Below, piece by piece: positions 1 to 7,738 of a DNA stretch of 64,000 bases. The first letter of the stretch is position 1, and every line of letters starts with the position of its first letter. The position numbers and the translations under genes were made by a program. Source of the DNA: an uncultured Kiloniellaceae bacterium (GTDB lineage: Bacteria > Pseudomonadota > Alphaproteobacteria > Kiloniellales > Kiloniellaceae); the NCBI GenBank assembly GCA_947500035.1, contig CANMQP010000015.1, positions 1-64,000 of the forward strand, read 5' to 3'. A model generated the notes under the pieces. That model worked only from the letters and a program-made list of their open reading frames with translations. It was not told where the DNA came from and searched no databases.

Positions 1-77
1 CCGATAATCCCAAAGGCATGCTCAATACCATGCATCTGCAAAACCTTCACAAAGGCTTCTTCCGTCGTCATCTTCAT
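1..77 (-). CDS. xsc: Sulfoacetaldehyde acetyltransferase, N-terminus (partial)
   Basis: Only the first 25 codons are in the window; the gene runs off the left edge. The reading begins MKMTTEEAFVKVLQMHGIEH and continues AFGII, which I recognise as the start of Xsc, the thiamine-diphosphate enzyme that converts sulfoacetaldehyde plus phosphate to acetyl phosphate and sulfite in taurine catabolism. The ATG at 77 is preceded by an AGAGGGA ribosome site. The gene lies 95 bp downstream of the tauY-like gene on the same strand, which supports the call. Another ThDP enzyme cannot be excluded from so short a piece. Confidence 0.75.
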   Translation of the reverse strand, partial: MKMTTEEAFVKVLQMHGIEHAFGII

Positions 78-172
78 AATGTCTATCCCTCTCGTGGTCG
101 TTCTTGGGCGGCGGAGCTTAAACCTCACACCGCCGGTTCGTTTTTTAACTCTCTTGGCAGACTCTCGCCGCG

Positions 173-1642
173 CTACTTCCGTTTCTCGTCGTTCAGGTAG
201 TACCAGACGTACATGGCCCGCTGGCCGATCCGCCGGAAGGGCGTCAGGATTCCGTGGCTGGGCAGAGGCGAAGTAAAGATCGGCAGATCCAATCCTGCGC
301 CCTTCCCGGCCACCATCTGCGCCATGCGCCGGCCGGCCTGTGCCGAATACATCACCCCGTTCCCGCCGTAGCCCAGCGCATAGAAGATCGACTGCCTGGG
401 GTCGGGCTGAAAAATTCGGGGCATCATGTCGTGACTGACGTCCACCCAGCCCCACCAGGAATAATCCAGATCGATCCCGCGCAAGACCGGAAACTTCCGA
501 TATAGACCTTCCTGCAGCAAGGCCAGATGTTTCGGGTTCTCGGCGTCCGCGCCGGTGATCGCGCTGCGGCTGCCGATCTGAACCCGCCCGTCGGGCAGTT
601 GACGGTAGTAGTGGCGCAGGGTCCGGGTATCGGTCAGCACCATATTGGTCTTGAAGTTACAGGCCGCCCGCTCGTCGTCGGTCAGGGGCCGGGTCACGAT
701 CGAATTGGAGAGCACCGGCATGAGACGGTTCTTGGTCCGGTTATGCAATCCCGGCGGTGTGTAGCCGGCCGTTGCCAGCGCCACCGCGCGGGCACGCACG
801 GTCCCGCCGGGCGTGGTCAGATGATGCACGCCGTTCACCGTTTTCCAACCCATGACGGGACTGGAGGGATGAATGGTCGCGCCCAGCTTGCGCGCCAGTT
901 TCATATAGCCGAAGGCCAGCTTGGCTGCGTGAATGCCGATGCCGTCCGGCTCGTGCATCGCGGCGACGCCTTCCTGGTCACGGACGAAATCCCGGTGCAG
1001 CTCGTCGCGGGAAAGAATCCGGGTCCCGTAGCCGAAGGCGTTGTTCAGCAGTTCGCACTCCTCCTCGATCATCTTCTTCATGCGCTGATTGTGCGCGATG
1101 TAGAGATGCCCGCCCCGCTGCGGATCGCAATCGAAGTCGTCGGAAAGAATCAGATCGCGGAAGACATCGAATGCCTCGGAGATTTCCGCGTGCAGGCCCT
1201 TGGCGACATCCAGGCCCCAGCGCTTGATCCACTGGGAGCGTTTCAGACGCCCCGAAGAGATCTGCGCCTGCCCGCCGTTGCGGGTGCTGCAGCCCCAGGC
1301 AATGGTGTTCGCCTCCAGAACCGCGGCCTTGATGCCGTGTTCCTTAGCGAGATGGATCGCGCAGCTCAGACCGGTGTAGCCGGAACCGACGACCGCGACG
1401 TCCACATCGACATCCTGCGAGATGGGTCCGTCGTCCTCGGGCGCGGGGCCGGCGGTACCGACCCAATAGGTCGGGGCATAGTCGCGGTTATGGCCCGGTC
1501 CACGATCGACCAATGGATCGTAGCGCGGATCGTAGCTGCTTTTCGGCCAGTGCCTGGGGCGCATGCCGCCCGGTGCGGCGGCACCCGGTGCGGCGGCACC
1601 CGATACGGCAGTGTCTCTGGTCTGTAGGATTTGATCGGCCAT
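173..1642 (-). CDS. tauY: FAD-dependent oxidoreductase, probable taurine dehydrogenase large subunit
   Basis: A 489-residue DAO-family flavoprotein. After a low-complexity Ala/Pro N-terminus, the FAD-binding beta-alpha-beta motif VVGSGYTGLSCAIHLA lies near residues 84-100, followed by EANTIAWGCSTRNGGQ, typical of DadA/PuuB-like amine oxidoreductases. The C-terminal YGGNGVMYSAQAGRRMA segment closes the flavin site. The order small NTF2-like gene, this gene, xsc matches the tauX-tauY-xsc order known from Rhodobacter and Paracoccus taurine clusters, so taurine dehydrogenase (taurine to sulfoacetaldehyde and ammonia) is the favoured role. The family assignment is secure; the substrate is inferred from context. 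A gamma-glutamylputrescine oxidase-like role is the alternative. Confidence 0.75.
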   Translation of the reverse strand: MADQILQTRDTAVSGAAAPGAAAPGGMRPRHWPKSSYDPRYDPLVDRGPGHNRDYAPTYWVGTAGPAPEDDGPISQDVDVDVAVVGSGYTGLSCAIHLAKEHGIKAAVLEANTIAWGCSTRNGGQAQISSGRLKRSQWIKRWGLDVAKGLHAEISEAFDVFRDLILSDDFDCDPQRGGHLYIAHNQRMKKMIEEECELLNNAFGYGTRILSRDELHRDFVRDQEGVAAMHEPDGIGIHAAKLAFGYMKLARKLGATIHPSSPVMGWKTVNGVHHLTTPGGTVRARAVALATAGYTPPGLHNRTKNRLMPVLSNSIVTRPLTDDERAACNFKTNMVLTDTRTLRHYYRQLPDGRVQIGSRSAITGADAENPKHLALLQEGLYRKFPVLRGIDLDYSWWGWVDVSHDMMPRIFQPDPRQSIFYALGYGGNGVMYSAQAGRRMAQMVAGKGAGLDLPIFTSPLPSHGILTPFRRIGQRAMYVWYYLNDEKRK

Positions 1643-1657
1643 CAGATGTTCCTCACC

Positions 1658-1773
1658 AGAGTCTGATCGACTTTCACTGATTGGGTGAAAATCGTGAATC
1701 AGCCTCTGCTCCCTATAACTAGAGGCGATTCACGTCCTTGGCGGAATCCGCCAAGAACGATCGCGCTCTAGAG
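1658..1773. repeat. Dispersed palindromic intergenic repeat, copy A
   Basis: It fills the gap between the tauX-like and tauY-like genes. There are two hairpin modules: the first runs CTGATCG...GTGAATCAG and the second contains CTTGGCGG-AAT-CCGCCAAG. The outer ends AGAGTCTGATCG and CGATCGCGCTCT form an imperfect terminal inverted repeat. The layout and many blocks of sequence match copy B at 52265-52383 (shared CTGATCG, CGTGAA, AAGAACGATCGCGCTCT). No coding potential was seen. Confidence 0.75.
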
Positions 1774-1799
1774 ACATCACTAACGACAGACATGGCGGA

Positions 1800-2195
1800 T
1801 TACGCCTTGAAAACGGGGCGGTTCTTGCGAAGCGCCTGTTTGACGACGATCTTGCCGTTGCGCACCGTAAAGAGATCGGCGCCCTCGGCTTCGACGCGCA
1901 TACCGTCTTTGTCGGTGCCGCTGAAGGTCCATTCGGATACGGCGCGGTCTTCGTAGACAAAGTGGCTGTGATGATCCCAATGGGCGTCGGGCATGGCCGC
2001 CCAAACGCCGGAGAAGGCCGCCGCAATGGCGTCCGCGCCTTCGATCTTGGAGCCATAGACCTCCGGTCCGCCGACCGGGTAAAAGACACAGTCGTCGGCA
2101 AAGGCCTTCATGACACCTTCGACATCATGCTTGTTGAAGGCGTCGAAGGTCGCAACCAGATCCTCGACGGTAATTTGCTTGCTGCCCGAAGTCAT
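1800..2195 (-). CDS. tauX: NTF2/SnoaL-like protein, probable taurine dehydrogenase small subunit
   Basis: 131 residues of the cone-shaped NTF2/SnoaL fold, with the family pattern FNKHDVEGVMKAFADDCVFY near the N-terminus and a Trp/His-lined pocket region (MPDAHWDHHSHF). The start at 2195 (MTSGSKQITVEDL) is chosen because GGGAAGGA lies seven bases upstream; an in-frame upstream start at 2225 lacks such a site. It is the first gene of a minus-strand set with the FAD enzyme and xsc. TauX of characterised taurine dehydrogenases is a small protein of similar size encoded beside TauY, hence the call. A stand-alone ketosteroid-isomerase-like protein is the alternative. Confidence 0.6.
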   Translation of the reverse strand: MTSGSKQITVEDLVATFDAFNKHDVEGVMKAFADDCVFYPVGGPEVYGSKIEGADAIAAAFSGVWAAMPDAHWDHHSHFVYEDRAVSEWTFSGTDKDGMRVEAEGADLFTVRNGKIVVKQALRKNRPVFKA

Positions 2196-2225
2196 CGGCG
2201 TGTCCTTCCCTGCTTGAACTCTCAT

Positions 2226-2682
2226 TCGAAAAGCCTCTGTTCCAGGAGTCTCCCTGGCGGCGCCGGGAAAATGACCAGAGTCACGCCGGGCCGATAGGGC
2301 CAGTTCAGGAGTTCGTTAGAGCCAATATTACATGGCGCGCCGGAAAAGCCAGCCGTCACAGCAACTGGATCTAGTGAATTCCGAATCTGGATCTATAGCG
2401 GGCCAGGGCCGTTGCGGCGCGAAGCGAGACGCTCTGGGGGCTTCCGGGCCCTTGAACCGCAGGAAAGCAGACAACGGAAAGCGCCCCCAGCGCCTGCCGT
2501 GCCGAGCGGCATTCGCCGAACCATCCGAACCCGGTAGGCTTTACAAAGGCTGCTTTGGACCTGCCCTAGGGTCTGTTCGAAGGAACGCGACACAGGCTGG
2601 AGAATCGAATTTGCATGCGGGATCAAGCAGATCTATTTTTCGGAGCATCAAAGCGGCGGGACTTCCAGAGGTGTATTGAGCT
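2226..2682. other. Intergenic stretch without convincing gene
   Basis: About 450 bp between the tauX-like gene and the next plus-strand gene. Short open frames exist on both strands (2332-2679 plus, 2393-2626 minus), but their products are low-complexity Arg/Ala/Pro sequence without family resemblance. A GC-rich part around 2420-2580 could fold, but I could not match it to SRP RNA, RNase P RNA, 6S RNA or tmRNA. The motif CTGGATCTA occurs twice near 2365-2395. Confidence 0.4.
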
Positions 2683-3120
2683 ATGAGCGGTCTATTGGAC
2701 AAGGGTATGAGCGGGCGCAAAACCATCGCCGCCGTCATTGTTGTGATGGGTCTCTTGGCCGCCCTCTTCATTCCGAACCTGATCTGGGCGGGCAGAACAT
2801 CGCTGCAAATCGTCAACACGAGTCCCTGGCCGCTCGAGGGGATTGAGGTCGATTTTCAGGGCGGACGCGAAACCATGGAAAGCCTGCCGGCGGGCGACAA
2901 AGCAACCATCCTGCTGCCGGTCAAAGGCGAGACCGAGATGACCCTGCGATACCGGATCACGCCGGGCGCAGGCGCACAGATGCAGGAGCGCGGTTGCAAC
3001 GCCGGATACATCGAAGCCGGCCTCTATCACGTCACGGCAGAGATCGACAATTTGGGCGCGGCGGTCTGCCGCGTTGAAATTGCGTCGCCGGACCGGCTTC
3101 TGATCTTTGAGATGTTCTGA
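2683..3120 (+). CDS. Hypothetical membrane-anchored protein
   Basis: 145 residues. After a short cytoplasmic head (MSGLLDKGMSGRK) there is one membrane segment, about residues 14-34 (IAAVIVVMGLLAALFIPNLI), then a soluble part with alternating hydrophobic beta-strand character (LQIVNTSPWPLEGIEVDF) and two Cys that could pair. It probably sits on the periplasmic face. A 163-codon open frame on the opposite strand is rejected as a shadow: its product is Arg/His-rich, and only the plus frame has a membrane segment followed by a plausible globular domain. Function unknown. Confidence 0.65.
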   Translation: MSGLLDKGMSGRKTIAAVIVVMGLLAALFIPNLIWAGRTSLQIVNTSPWPLEGIEVDFQGGRETMESLPAGDKATILLPVKGETEMTLRYRITPGAGAQMQERGCNAGYIEAGLYHVTAEIDNLGAAVCRVEIASPDRLLIFEMF

Positions 3121-3269
3121 CAAGACTCCGGGCGCAGAAGCTCCGATGCCCACCCCTCTCCACCGCACAACCCAGCCCTTCATAAACGCATAGCCCTATA
3201 CGCTTTTTGGGGAATGACGCGGCACATGACCGAACTTATCTTCCTGTCAAGAAACTGGAGGGTTCAGTT

Positions 3270-3494
3270 ATGAAAAAACTATTTGCCTTAAGCTTTGCAG
3301 GCGCCGTGTCGGTGGTGGCCCTTGCAACATTTGCCGCCGGTGCAACCCGCGCCGCAACAGTTATTGAAGCACCATCCTTTGCCGACGAAAGCCAACGCGC
3401 CAAAAGCGCGCAAGCTTCGCTCCGTTTTGTCGACTCCGACCTGAATGACAGTCTGGAGGCCGGAATTCCTCGTCAGAATTTGGTCCCTTTTTGA
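3270..3494 (+). CDS. Small secreted protein of unknown function
   Basis: 74 residues beginning MKKLFALSFAGAVSVVALAT, a standard Sec signal peptide with likely cleavage after TRAA. The mature peptide is only about 45 residues and ends NLVPF. The ATG at 3270 is favoured over the upstream in-frame start because CTGGAGG lies eight bases before it. A rho-independent terminator follows at 3558. No family was recognised; the short mature part and lack of Cys argue against a metal protein. Confidence 0.65.
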   Translation: MKKLFALSFAGAVSVVALATFAAGATRAATVIEAPSFADESQRAKSAQASLRFVDSDLNDSLEAGIPRQNLVPF

Positions 3495-3557
3495 GGTCTC
3501 ACAGCTGCGCGGTCGCAGCGCAAGACACATGAAATTTTGAATTCGAATGACCTGACT

Positions 3558-3613
3558 TCCGGCACCTGGACCAAATTACACAGAGGGTCTTCCCGCAGGT
3601 GCCGGACTTTTTT
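3558..3613 (+). terminator. Rho-independent terminator
   Basis: Perfect 11-bp stem TCCGGCACCTG / CAGGTGCCGGA with a 27-base loop, followed by CTTTTTTG. It ends the transcript of the small secreted protein. Confidence 0.75.
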
Positions 3614-3684
3614 GCAGAGTTAAGTCAAGGCTTCGTCACACCGCGAAGCGATCAGATCCGAGAAGCAATTGGCTCAGCAGAAAG

Positions 3685-3942
3685 ATGGCTAAATACCGCC
3701 GGCACCACGGCTCCCTGGAGGTCGAGGCAATCAAGATCACCAGCGTCTCGACTTACATTCACTGCCTGATTCCCCAGGACATTACTCTCGATCCGATCGA
3801 GGTGACACAGGAGTGGGTCGCACTCCATGAGCCGGAGAACGGCGGTTACTTTCTGCGCTTTGAAAACGGGCTGACGGGATTCATGACCGCCGAGATGTTT
3901 GAACGGGAATTCAAACCAGTGCCTTCGGCCCAGATCCCTTAG
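3685..3942 (+). CDS. Hypothetical protein (85 aa)
   Basis: A compact soluble protein, MAKYRRHHGSLEVEAIKITS at the N-terminus and a C-terminal half rich in aromatic and acidic residues (EPENGGYFLRFENGLTGFMT). The pattern resembles phage or plasmid-derived small proteins with a beta-rich fold in which the substrate is read through a conserved NGxxGFM turn, but no function is assigned. The ribosome site is weak (AGAAAG directly upstream). It converges with the LysR gene, 57 bp apart. Confidence 0.6.
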   Translation: MAKYRRHHGSLEVEAIKITSVSTYIHCLIPQDITLDPIEVTQEWVALHEPENGGYFLRFENGLTGFMTAEMFEREFKPVPSAQIP

Positions 3943-3999
3943 TCGAGATTCCTTAGCCAGGTCCCCTTAGCTGGGGTCCCGTAGAGGCCAAAACTGCAC

Positions 4000-4854
4000 C
4001 TACTGCGGCGGCAGGAACACCTTGTCAAAGGACTCCCGGAGCCAGAGAATCGTCGCCTGAACACGCTTGGTCTGTACCGTATCGGGATGGGCGTGCAGAT
4101 GAAGATCCCGCGTGAGTTCAGGTTCCCCCTCGCCGATCCGAACCAGTTCATCGTCCTGCTCGGCCAGGCACATGGGCACCAGCCCCTTGCCCACGCCATT
4201 GCGAACGGCCTCATACACGATACTGGCATCCGTCGCGGTCAGACGGACCGGCTCGTTCCGCCTCCGGATCCGGCTCTGGGTGCGGGTGATGTTGGGACGC
4301 AAGGCATCTTCGTCGTAAAACGACACCCAGCCAAGCTGATCGGATTTCGCCCAGCGCGAGCGGTACACCGCGTAGGGCACTTCGCCGAGCTTGATTGCAA
4401 AAGCGCCGTCCCGCGGCTCGACCTCAAACCAAAGCGCCAGGGACGCTTCGCCACGGACGAGGCTGCGTGGGACATGAGAGACGGTGCGAAGATCAAGGCG
4501 CGGGTGTTTGGCTAAAAACGGCGCCATGACCAGGCGGCTCAATCGGCTGATCGTCCAGGCGTTGCCAAGCAAACGAACAATTCCAACGGGTCCGGAATCC
4601 GCCGAGGTCACCGCATCTTTTAACTGCTCAACCCGGCGCTCCACATCGATCGCCTTGGCAATCGCAGCCTGACCGGCATCTGTCAGAGCAAAGCCGGTTT
4701 TCGAACGCACGAAAAGAATGACACCGAGGTCCGCCTCCAGCGCGGAAAGCCTGCGCCCGGCCGTTGACTGGTCGATGCCGAGCATATATGCCGCCTGTGT
4801 CAAGGATCCAAGGCGGCTGATCGCCAGCGCCACCTTTAAGTTATCCCAGTCCAT
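4000..4854 (-). CDS. LysR-family transcriptional regulator
   Basis: 284 residues. The N-terminal winged HTH is clear (residues about 1-60: LKVALAISRLGSLTQAAYMLGIDQSTAGRRLSALE, split here only by reading), followed by a periplasmic-binding-like effector domain of the usual length, although it is somewhat short for the family. The ATG at 4854 follows GGAGTTGGAGGA. The gene is divergent from the globin gene, with a 266-bp AT-rich space between them, so the globin is a possible target. The effector is unknown. Confidence 0.85.
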   Translation of the reverse strand: MDWDNLKVALAISRLGSLTQAAYMLGIDQSTAGRRLSALEADLGVILFVRSKTGFALTDAGQAAIAKAIDVERRVEQLKDAVTSADSGPVGIVRLLGNAWTISRLSRLVMAPFLAKHPRLDLRTVSHVPRSLVRGEASLALWFEVEPRDGAFAIKLGEVPYAVYRSRWAKSDQLGWVSFYDEDALRPNITRTQSRIRRRNEPVRLTATDASIVYEAVRNGVGKGLVPMCLAEQDDELVRIGEGEPELTRDLHLHAHPDTVQTKRVQATILWLRESFDKVFLPPQ

Positions 4855-5052
4855 TCCTCCAACTCCCCGGAAGCATCATGCAAAAATGCATAATGCTTAT
4901 GCTTTTTCGCGGGTTCAACCCCGACAACTTTGAGTGTAACTAATCAAAGGCGTGCGGCGCGCGCAGGCGGTCACGCGTCTGCAATAATAAAACCATATAT
5001 GATACAAATACATATAATACAAATACTTAATAAGCATGTAGCTGCACAATAC

Positions 5053-5076
5053 CACTCAGGATTGCATTCCTGAGTG
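5053..5076. promoter_or_regulatory. Inverted repeat upstream of the globin gene
   Basis: CACTCAGGA-N6-TCCTGAGTG, 9-bp perfect arms, ending 44 bp before the globin start. It follows an AT-rich stretch (4988-5035) likely to hold the promoter, so it could be an operator for the divergent LysR protein or a leader hairpin. It does not match FNR or NsrR consensus sites. Confidence 0.45.
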
Positions 5077-5120
5077 CAGTTGCGCATGTGAGTGTGTAAC
5101 TGAAGCATTGGGAGATGCAA

Positions 5121-5543
5121 ATGGCGCTCACCATCCAAGAAGTGCAGCTCTTACGGGACAGCTTTCGCGAAATCGCGGTCAAGAGCGAGCAGGCCGGCGA
5201 TCGTTTCTATAAGATTCTTTTCGAAAAAGATCCTGACGCACATATCCTTTTCACAAATGACATCGGCCGCCAGGGCACAATGCTGATGAGCAAACTCGGC
5301 ATTATCGTCTCCGAACTCCATAACATGGAATCCCTGGCGCCCATGCTGGAGGGACTGGCAATGCGGCACGTCGCCTATGGCGTGAAAAAGGAACACTATC
5401 CGATCGTCGGCGACGTCCTGATCCAGTTGCTTTCCGAAATGCTCGGCGACGAATTTACACCGGAGGCAGAGGCGGTCTGGACTAAGGTCTATGTCGAGCT
5501 CTCGGACCTCATGACCGAGGTCGCTTACCCGGACCTCGACTGA
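5121..5543 (+). CDS. Single-domain globin (Vitreoscilla haemoglobin type)
   Basis: 140 residues without a reductase domain. The proximal (F8) histidine is H83 in MRHVAYGVKKEHYPIVGDVL, a motif shared with VHb and flavohaemoglobin globin domains; Q51 in RQGTML occupies the likely distal E7 position. The start at 5121 is chosen over 5115 because GGGAG sits at 5110-5114, abutting the earlier ATG but six bases from the later one. The likely role is oxygen or NO binding, in keeping with the microaerobic genes nearby. A palindrome 44 bp upstream suggests regulated expression. Confidence 0.85.
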   Translation: MALTIQEVQLLRDSFREIAVKSEQAGDRFYKILFEKDPDAHILFTNDIGRQGTMLMSKLGIIVSELHNMESLAPMLEGLAMRHVAYGVKKEHYPIVGDVLIQLLSEMLGDEFTPEAEAVWTKVYVELSDLMTEVAYPDLD

Positions 5544-5627
5544 CGCGTCTAGGTACTCAGGCCTTTACCCCACAGCCGGAGTCTTCTATTTGGTGAGCTG
5601 TCGCCGCAATCAGATCACCAAAGCGCA

Positions 5628-6908
5628 ATGACAGCGGAAGCCCACGCAAGGTCCTACTACGCCGCAACGGCAAACCGGCACAGCGATTATCCCTCGCTGA
5701 GCGGGGACAGCTCCTGCGATGTCTGCGTGATCGGCGGCGGGTACAGCGGTCTTTCCAGCGCACTTCACCTGGCCGAGCGGGGTTACGACGTCATCCTGCT
5801 GGAGGCCAACCGGATCGGGTGGGGCGCCTCGGGGCGAAACGGCGGACAGGTCGGGAGCGGCCAGCGGCAGGAGCAGGATGTCCTGGAAGATATGCTGGGC
5901 ATCGCAGACGCCCGGCGCCTATGGGATCTGGCCGAAGAATCCAAGACCGTGGTGAAAACGCGGATCGCCAGGCACAAGATCGATTGCGACCTTAAGCCGG
6001 GTATTCTGCACGCGGCCTCCAAGCCGGCGGATGCCGCTGACTTCGAACCCTATGTCGAGAAGCTGGCGCGGGATTATGGCTATGCGCATCTGCGCAGCGT
6101 CTCTAAGGACGAGATCGGCGCGATGCTCGGAACCAACCGCTATCACGGTGGCATTCTGGACAGCGACTCGGCGCACCTGCACCCGCTCAACTACGCGCTC
6201 GGCCTCGCCCGGGCCGCAGACGACGCGGGCGCGCGGCTTTTTGAAGCCTCTCGCGTCTCGGGCTATCAGGATGGCGCCGTATGCCGGGTTGCCTGCAACG
6301 GCCATCAGGTCATTGCCCACCATGTGGTCCTGGCCTGTAACGGCTATCTGGAGCGTCTCGAGCCGCGGCTGGCGGGCAAGATCATGCCGATCAACAACTT
6401 CATCCTGGCCACCGAGCCGCTGGGTGACGCGCTGGCCCGGGAGATCATCCGCGACGATGTGGCGGTGGCGGATACCAAGTTCGTCATCGACTATTACCGG
6501 CTCAGCGCCGACCGGCGTCTTTTATTCGGCGGTGGCGAGAATTACCGGCGCAGCTTCCCCGCGGACATCGCCGGTTTCGTGCGCAAATACATGCTGCGGG
6601 TCTATCCCCAGCTGGAGAGCAAACGGATCGACTACGCCTGGGGCGGCACGCTGGCCATCACGTTAAACCGTATGCCCGACTTCGGGCGCCTCTCTTCGAA
6701 CATATACTTCGTTCAGGGCTTCTCGGGACACGGGGTCGCCATGGCTTCGCTGGCCGGCAAGCTGATCGCGGAAGCCGTGGCAGGAACTGCCGAGCGTTTC
6801 GATGTCTTCGCCCGCATCCCGACGCGGCGGTTCCCCGGCGGCACTCTGCTGCGCTGGCCGGGACTGGTCTTGGGCATGCTCTACTACGCCCTGCGCGACA
6901 AGCTCTGA
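5628..6908 (+). CDS. FAD-dependent oxidoreductase of the DAO family (PuuB-like)
   Basis: 426 residues. The dinucleotide-binding motif VIGGGYSGLSSALHLAERG is near residues 34-52, followed by LEANRIGWGASGRNGGQVG, the signature of gamma-glutamylputrescine oxidoreductase-like enzymes, and a C-terminal FVQGFSGHGVAMASLAGKLIAEA flavin-closing segment. It oxidises a primary or secondary amine, substrate unknown; polyamine catabolism is the common role for this subgroup. It stands alone between the globin and a minus-strand gene, so context gives no substrate. The TauY-like protein at the left edge is a paralogue. Confidence 0.85.
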   Translation: MTAEAHARSYYAATANRHSDYPSLSGDSSCDVCVIGGGYSGLSSALHLAERGYDVILLEANRIGWGASGRNGGQVGSGQRQEQDVLEDMLGIADARRLWDLAEESKTVVKTRIARHKIDCDLKPGILHAASKPADAADFEPYVEKLARDYGYAHLRSVSKDEIGAMLGTNRYHGGILDSDSAHLHPLNYALGLARAADDAGARLFEASRVSGYQDGAVCRVACNGHQVIAHHVVLACNGYLERLEPRLAGKIMPINNFILATEPLGDALAREIIRDDVAVADTKFVIDYYRLSADRRLLFGGGENYRRSFPADIAGFVRKYMLRVYPQLESKRIDYAWGGTLAITLNRMPDFGRLSSNIYFVQGFSGHGVAMASLAGKLIAEAVAGTAERFDVFARIPTRRFPGGTLLRWPGLVLGMLYYALRDKL

Positions 6909-6974
6909 CGCGACCGCCGCGGCGCCGGGGCATGTGAGAGCACGCGCATCAGTTCTGGCTAAACCTGCGGTGCT

Positions 6975-7619
6975 TTAGCGGTCGGCGATGGAGCGGCAGG
7001 CACACCAATGCACAATCGCACCGTCACAGATGTTCCAGTTGCCCGCCAGCAGCGCAATGATCGGCACGCCCCGGTCGCCGATGTCGCCGGACAAAGGTGG
7101 CACGACGCAGTAGCGGCGATCGCCGACAACACCGCGCGGCACTGTCGCGGCGCTGCTGGGCGCCACGGGCGGATTGTAAACCGATGACGGAACGGATGCG
7201 GGATTGTTGCCCAGACTCAGGCCCGAGGGATAGGTCAGACGGTAATTCCAGACTTCCTCGCCCCCGCGCACGATGACCGGCACGTCCGGGTTACTGCCGT
7301 CGGCGGCGATCATCTCCAGAAGGTGGTCGGGAAGCTGCTGAACGTCCTTGCGCGACTCGATGTAAGCCCCGACCGTGTTCAGGAGAGCCTCACCATGATG
7401 GCACCAGAAGACCATGGTCACGCTCGGCGGCAGGCGCACTTTGGGATAGTTCTTGTCGGTCACCGTGTTGAAGGAACCGTGCCCTGCAAAGACGACTTCC
7501 TTCGGCTTGGCCTGCCCCCCGGCCATGGCATTGTTCATAAAGTCCGCACCCATGGGCGCTGAAATCACCGGCCCGCTGCTCTCGACTTTGCTGCGCGCCT
7601 TGCGCTTGAACCAAGACAT
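6975..7619 (-). CDS. Hypothetical protein, possible Stv-type domain
   Basis: 214 residues. The segment VVFAGHGSFNTVTDKNYPKV, then PPSVTMVFWCHHGEALLNTVGAYIE, resembles the putative adhesin Stv domain found in effector and toxin-like proteins (GHG start, VP-x-G-T-x-x-x-F-Y-x-x-x-G-x-x-L pattern). A Pro/Ser/Val-rich linker (about residues 135-165) precedes a Cys/Trp-containing tail. No signal peptide is visible and the N-terminus is basic (MSWFKRKARSK). The domain match is from memory and moderate; no cognate immunity or secretion gene is adjacent. Confidence 0.5.
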   Translation of the reverse strand: MSWFKRKARSKVESSGPVISAPMGADFMNNAMAGGQAKPKEVVFAGHGSFNTVTDKNYPKVRLPPSVTMVFWCHHGEALLNTVGAYIESRKDVQQLPDHLLEMIAADGSNPDVPVIVRGGEEVWNYRLTYPSGLSLGNNPASVPSSVYNPPVAPSSAATVPRGVVGDRRYCVVPPLSGDIGDRGVPIIALLAGNWNICDGAIVHWCACRSIADR

Positions 7620-7738
7620 GAATTCCCTTCCCCCAAGTATTCCTGCGAGCGAACCAATCGCTTTCTATACATAAGGCTGCCTGAAAAGCGCGCAAAAATC
7701 TACTGCACAAAAACAAACGACAGTAAGCAGCGCTGCCA

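Noticed and set aside
527-1627. 366-codon plus-strand open frame
   Set aside because: Antisense of the tauY-like gene; the product is His/Gly/Arg-rich with no family resemblance, while the minus frame has clear flavoprotein motifs.
2332-2679. 115-codon plus frame and possible structured RNA
   Set aside because: No resemblance to known proteins; compared by eye with SRP RNA (GGAAGGAAGCAGCC-like loop), RNase P RNA and tmRNA, no match beyond a short GGAAAGCAG.
2692-3183. 163-codon minus-strand open frame
   Set aside because: Competes with the plus-strand membrane-anchored protein; its product is Arg/His-rich and has no membrane segment or ribosome site.
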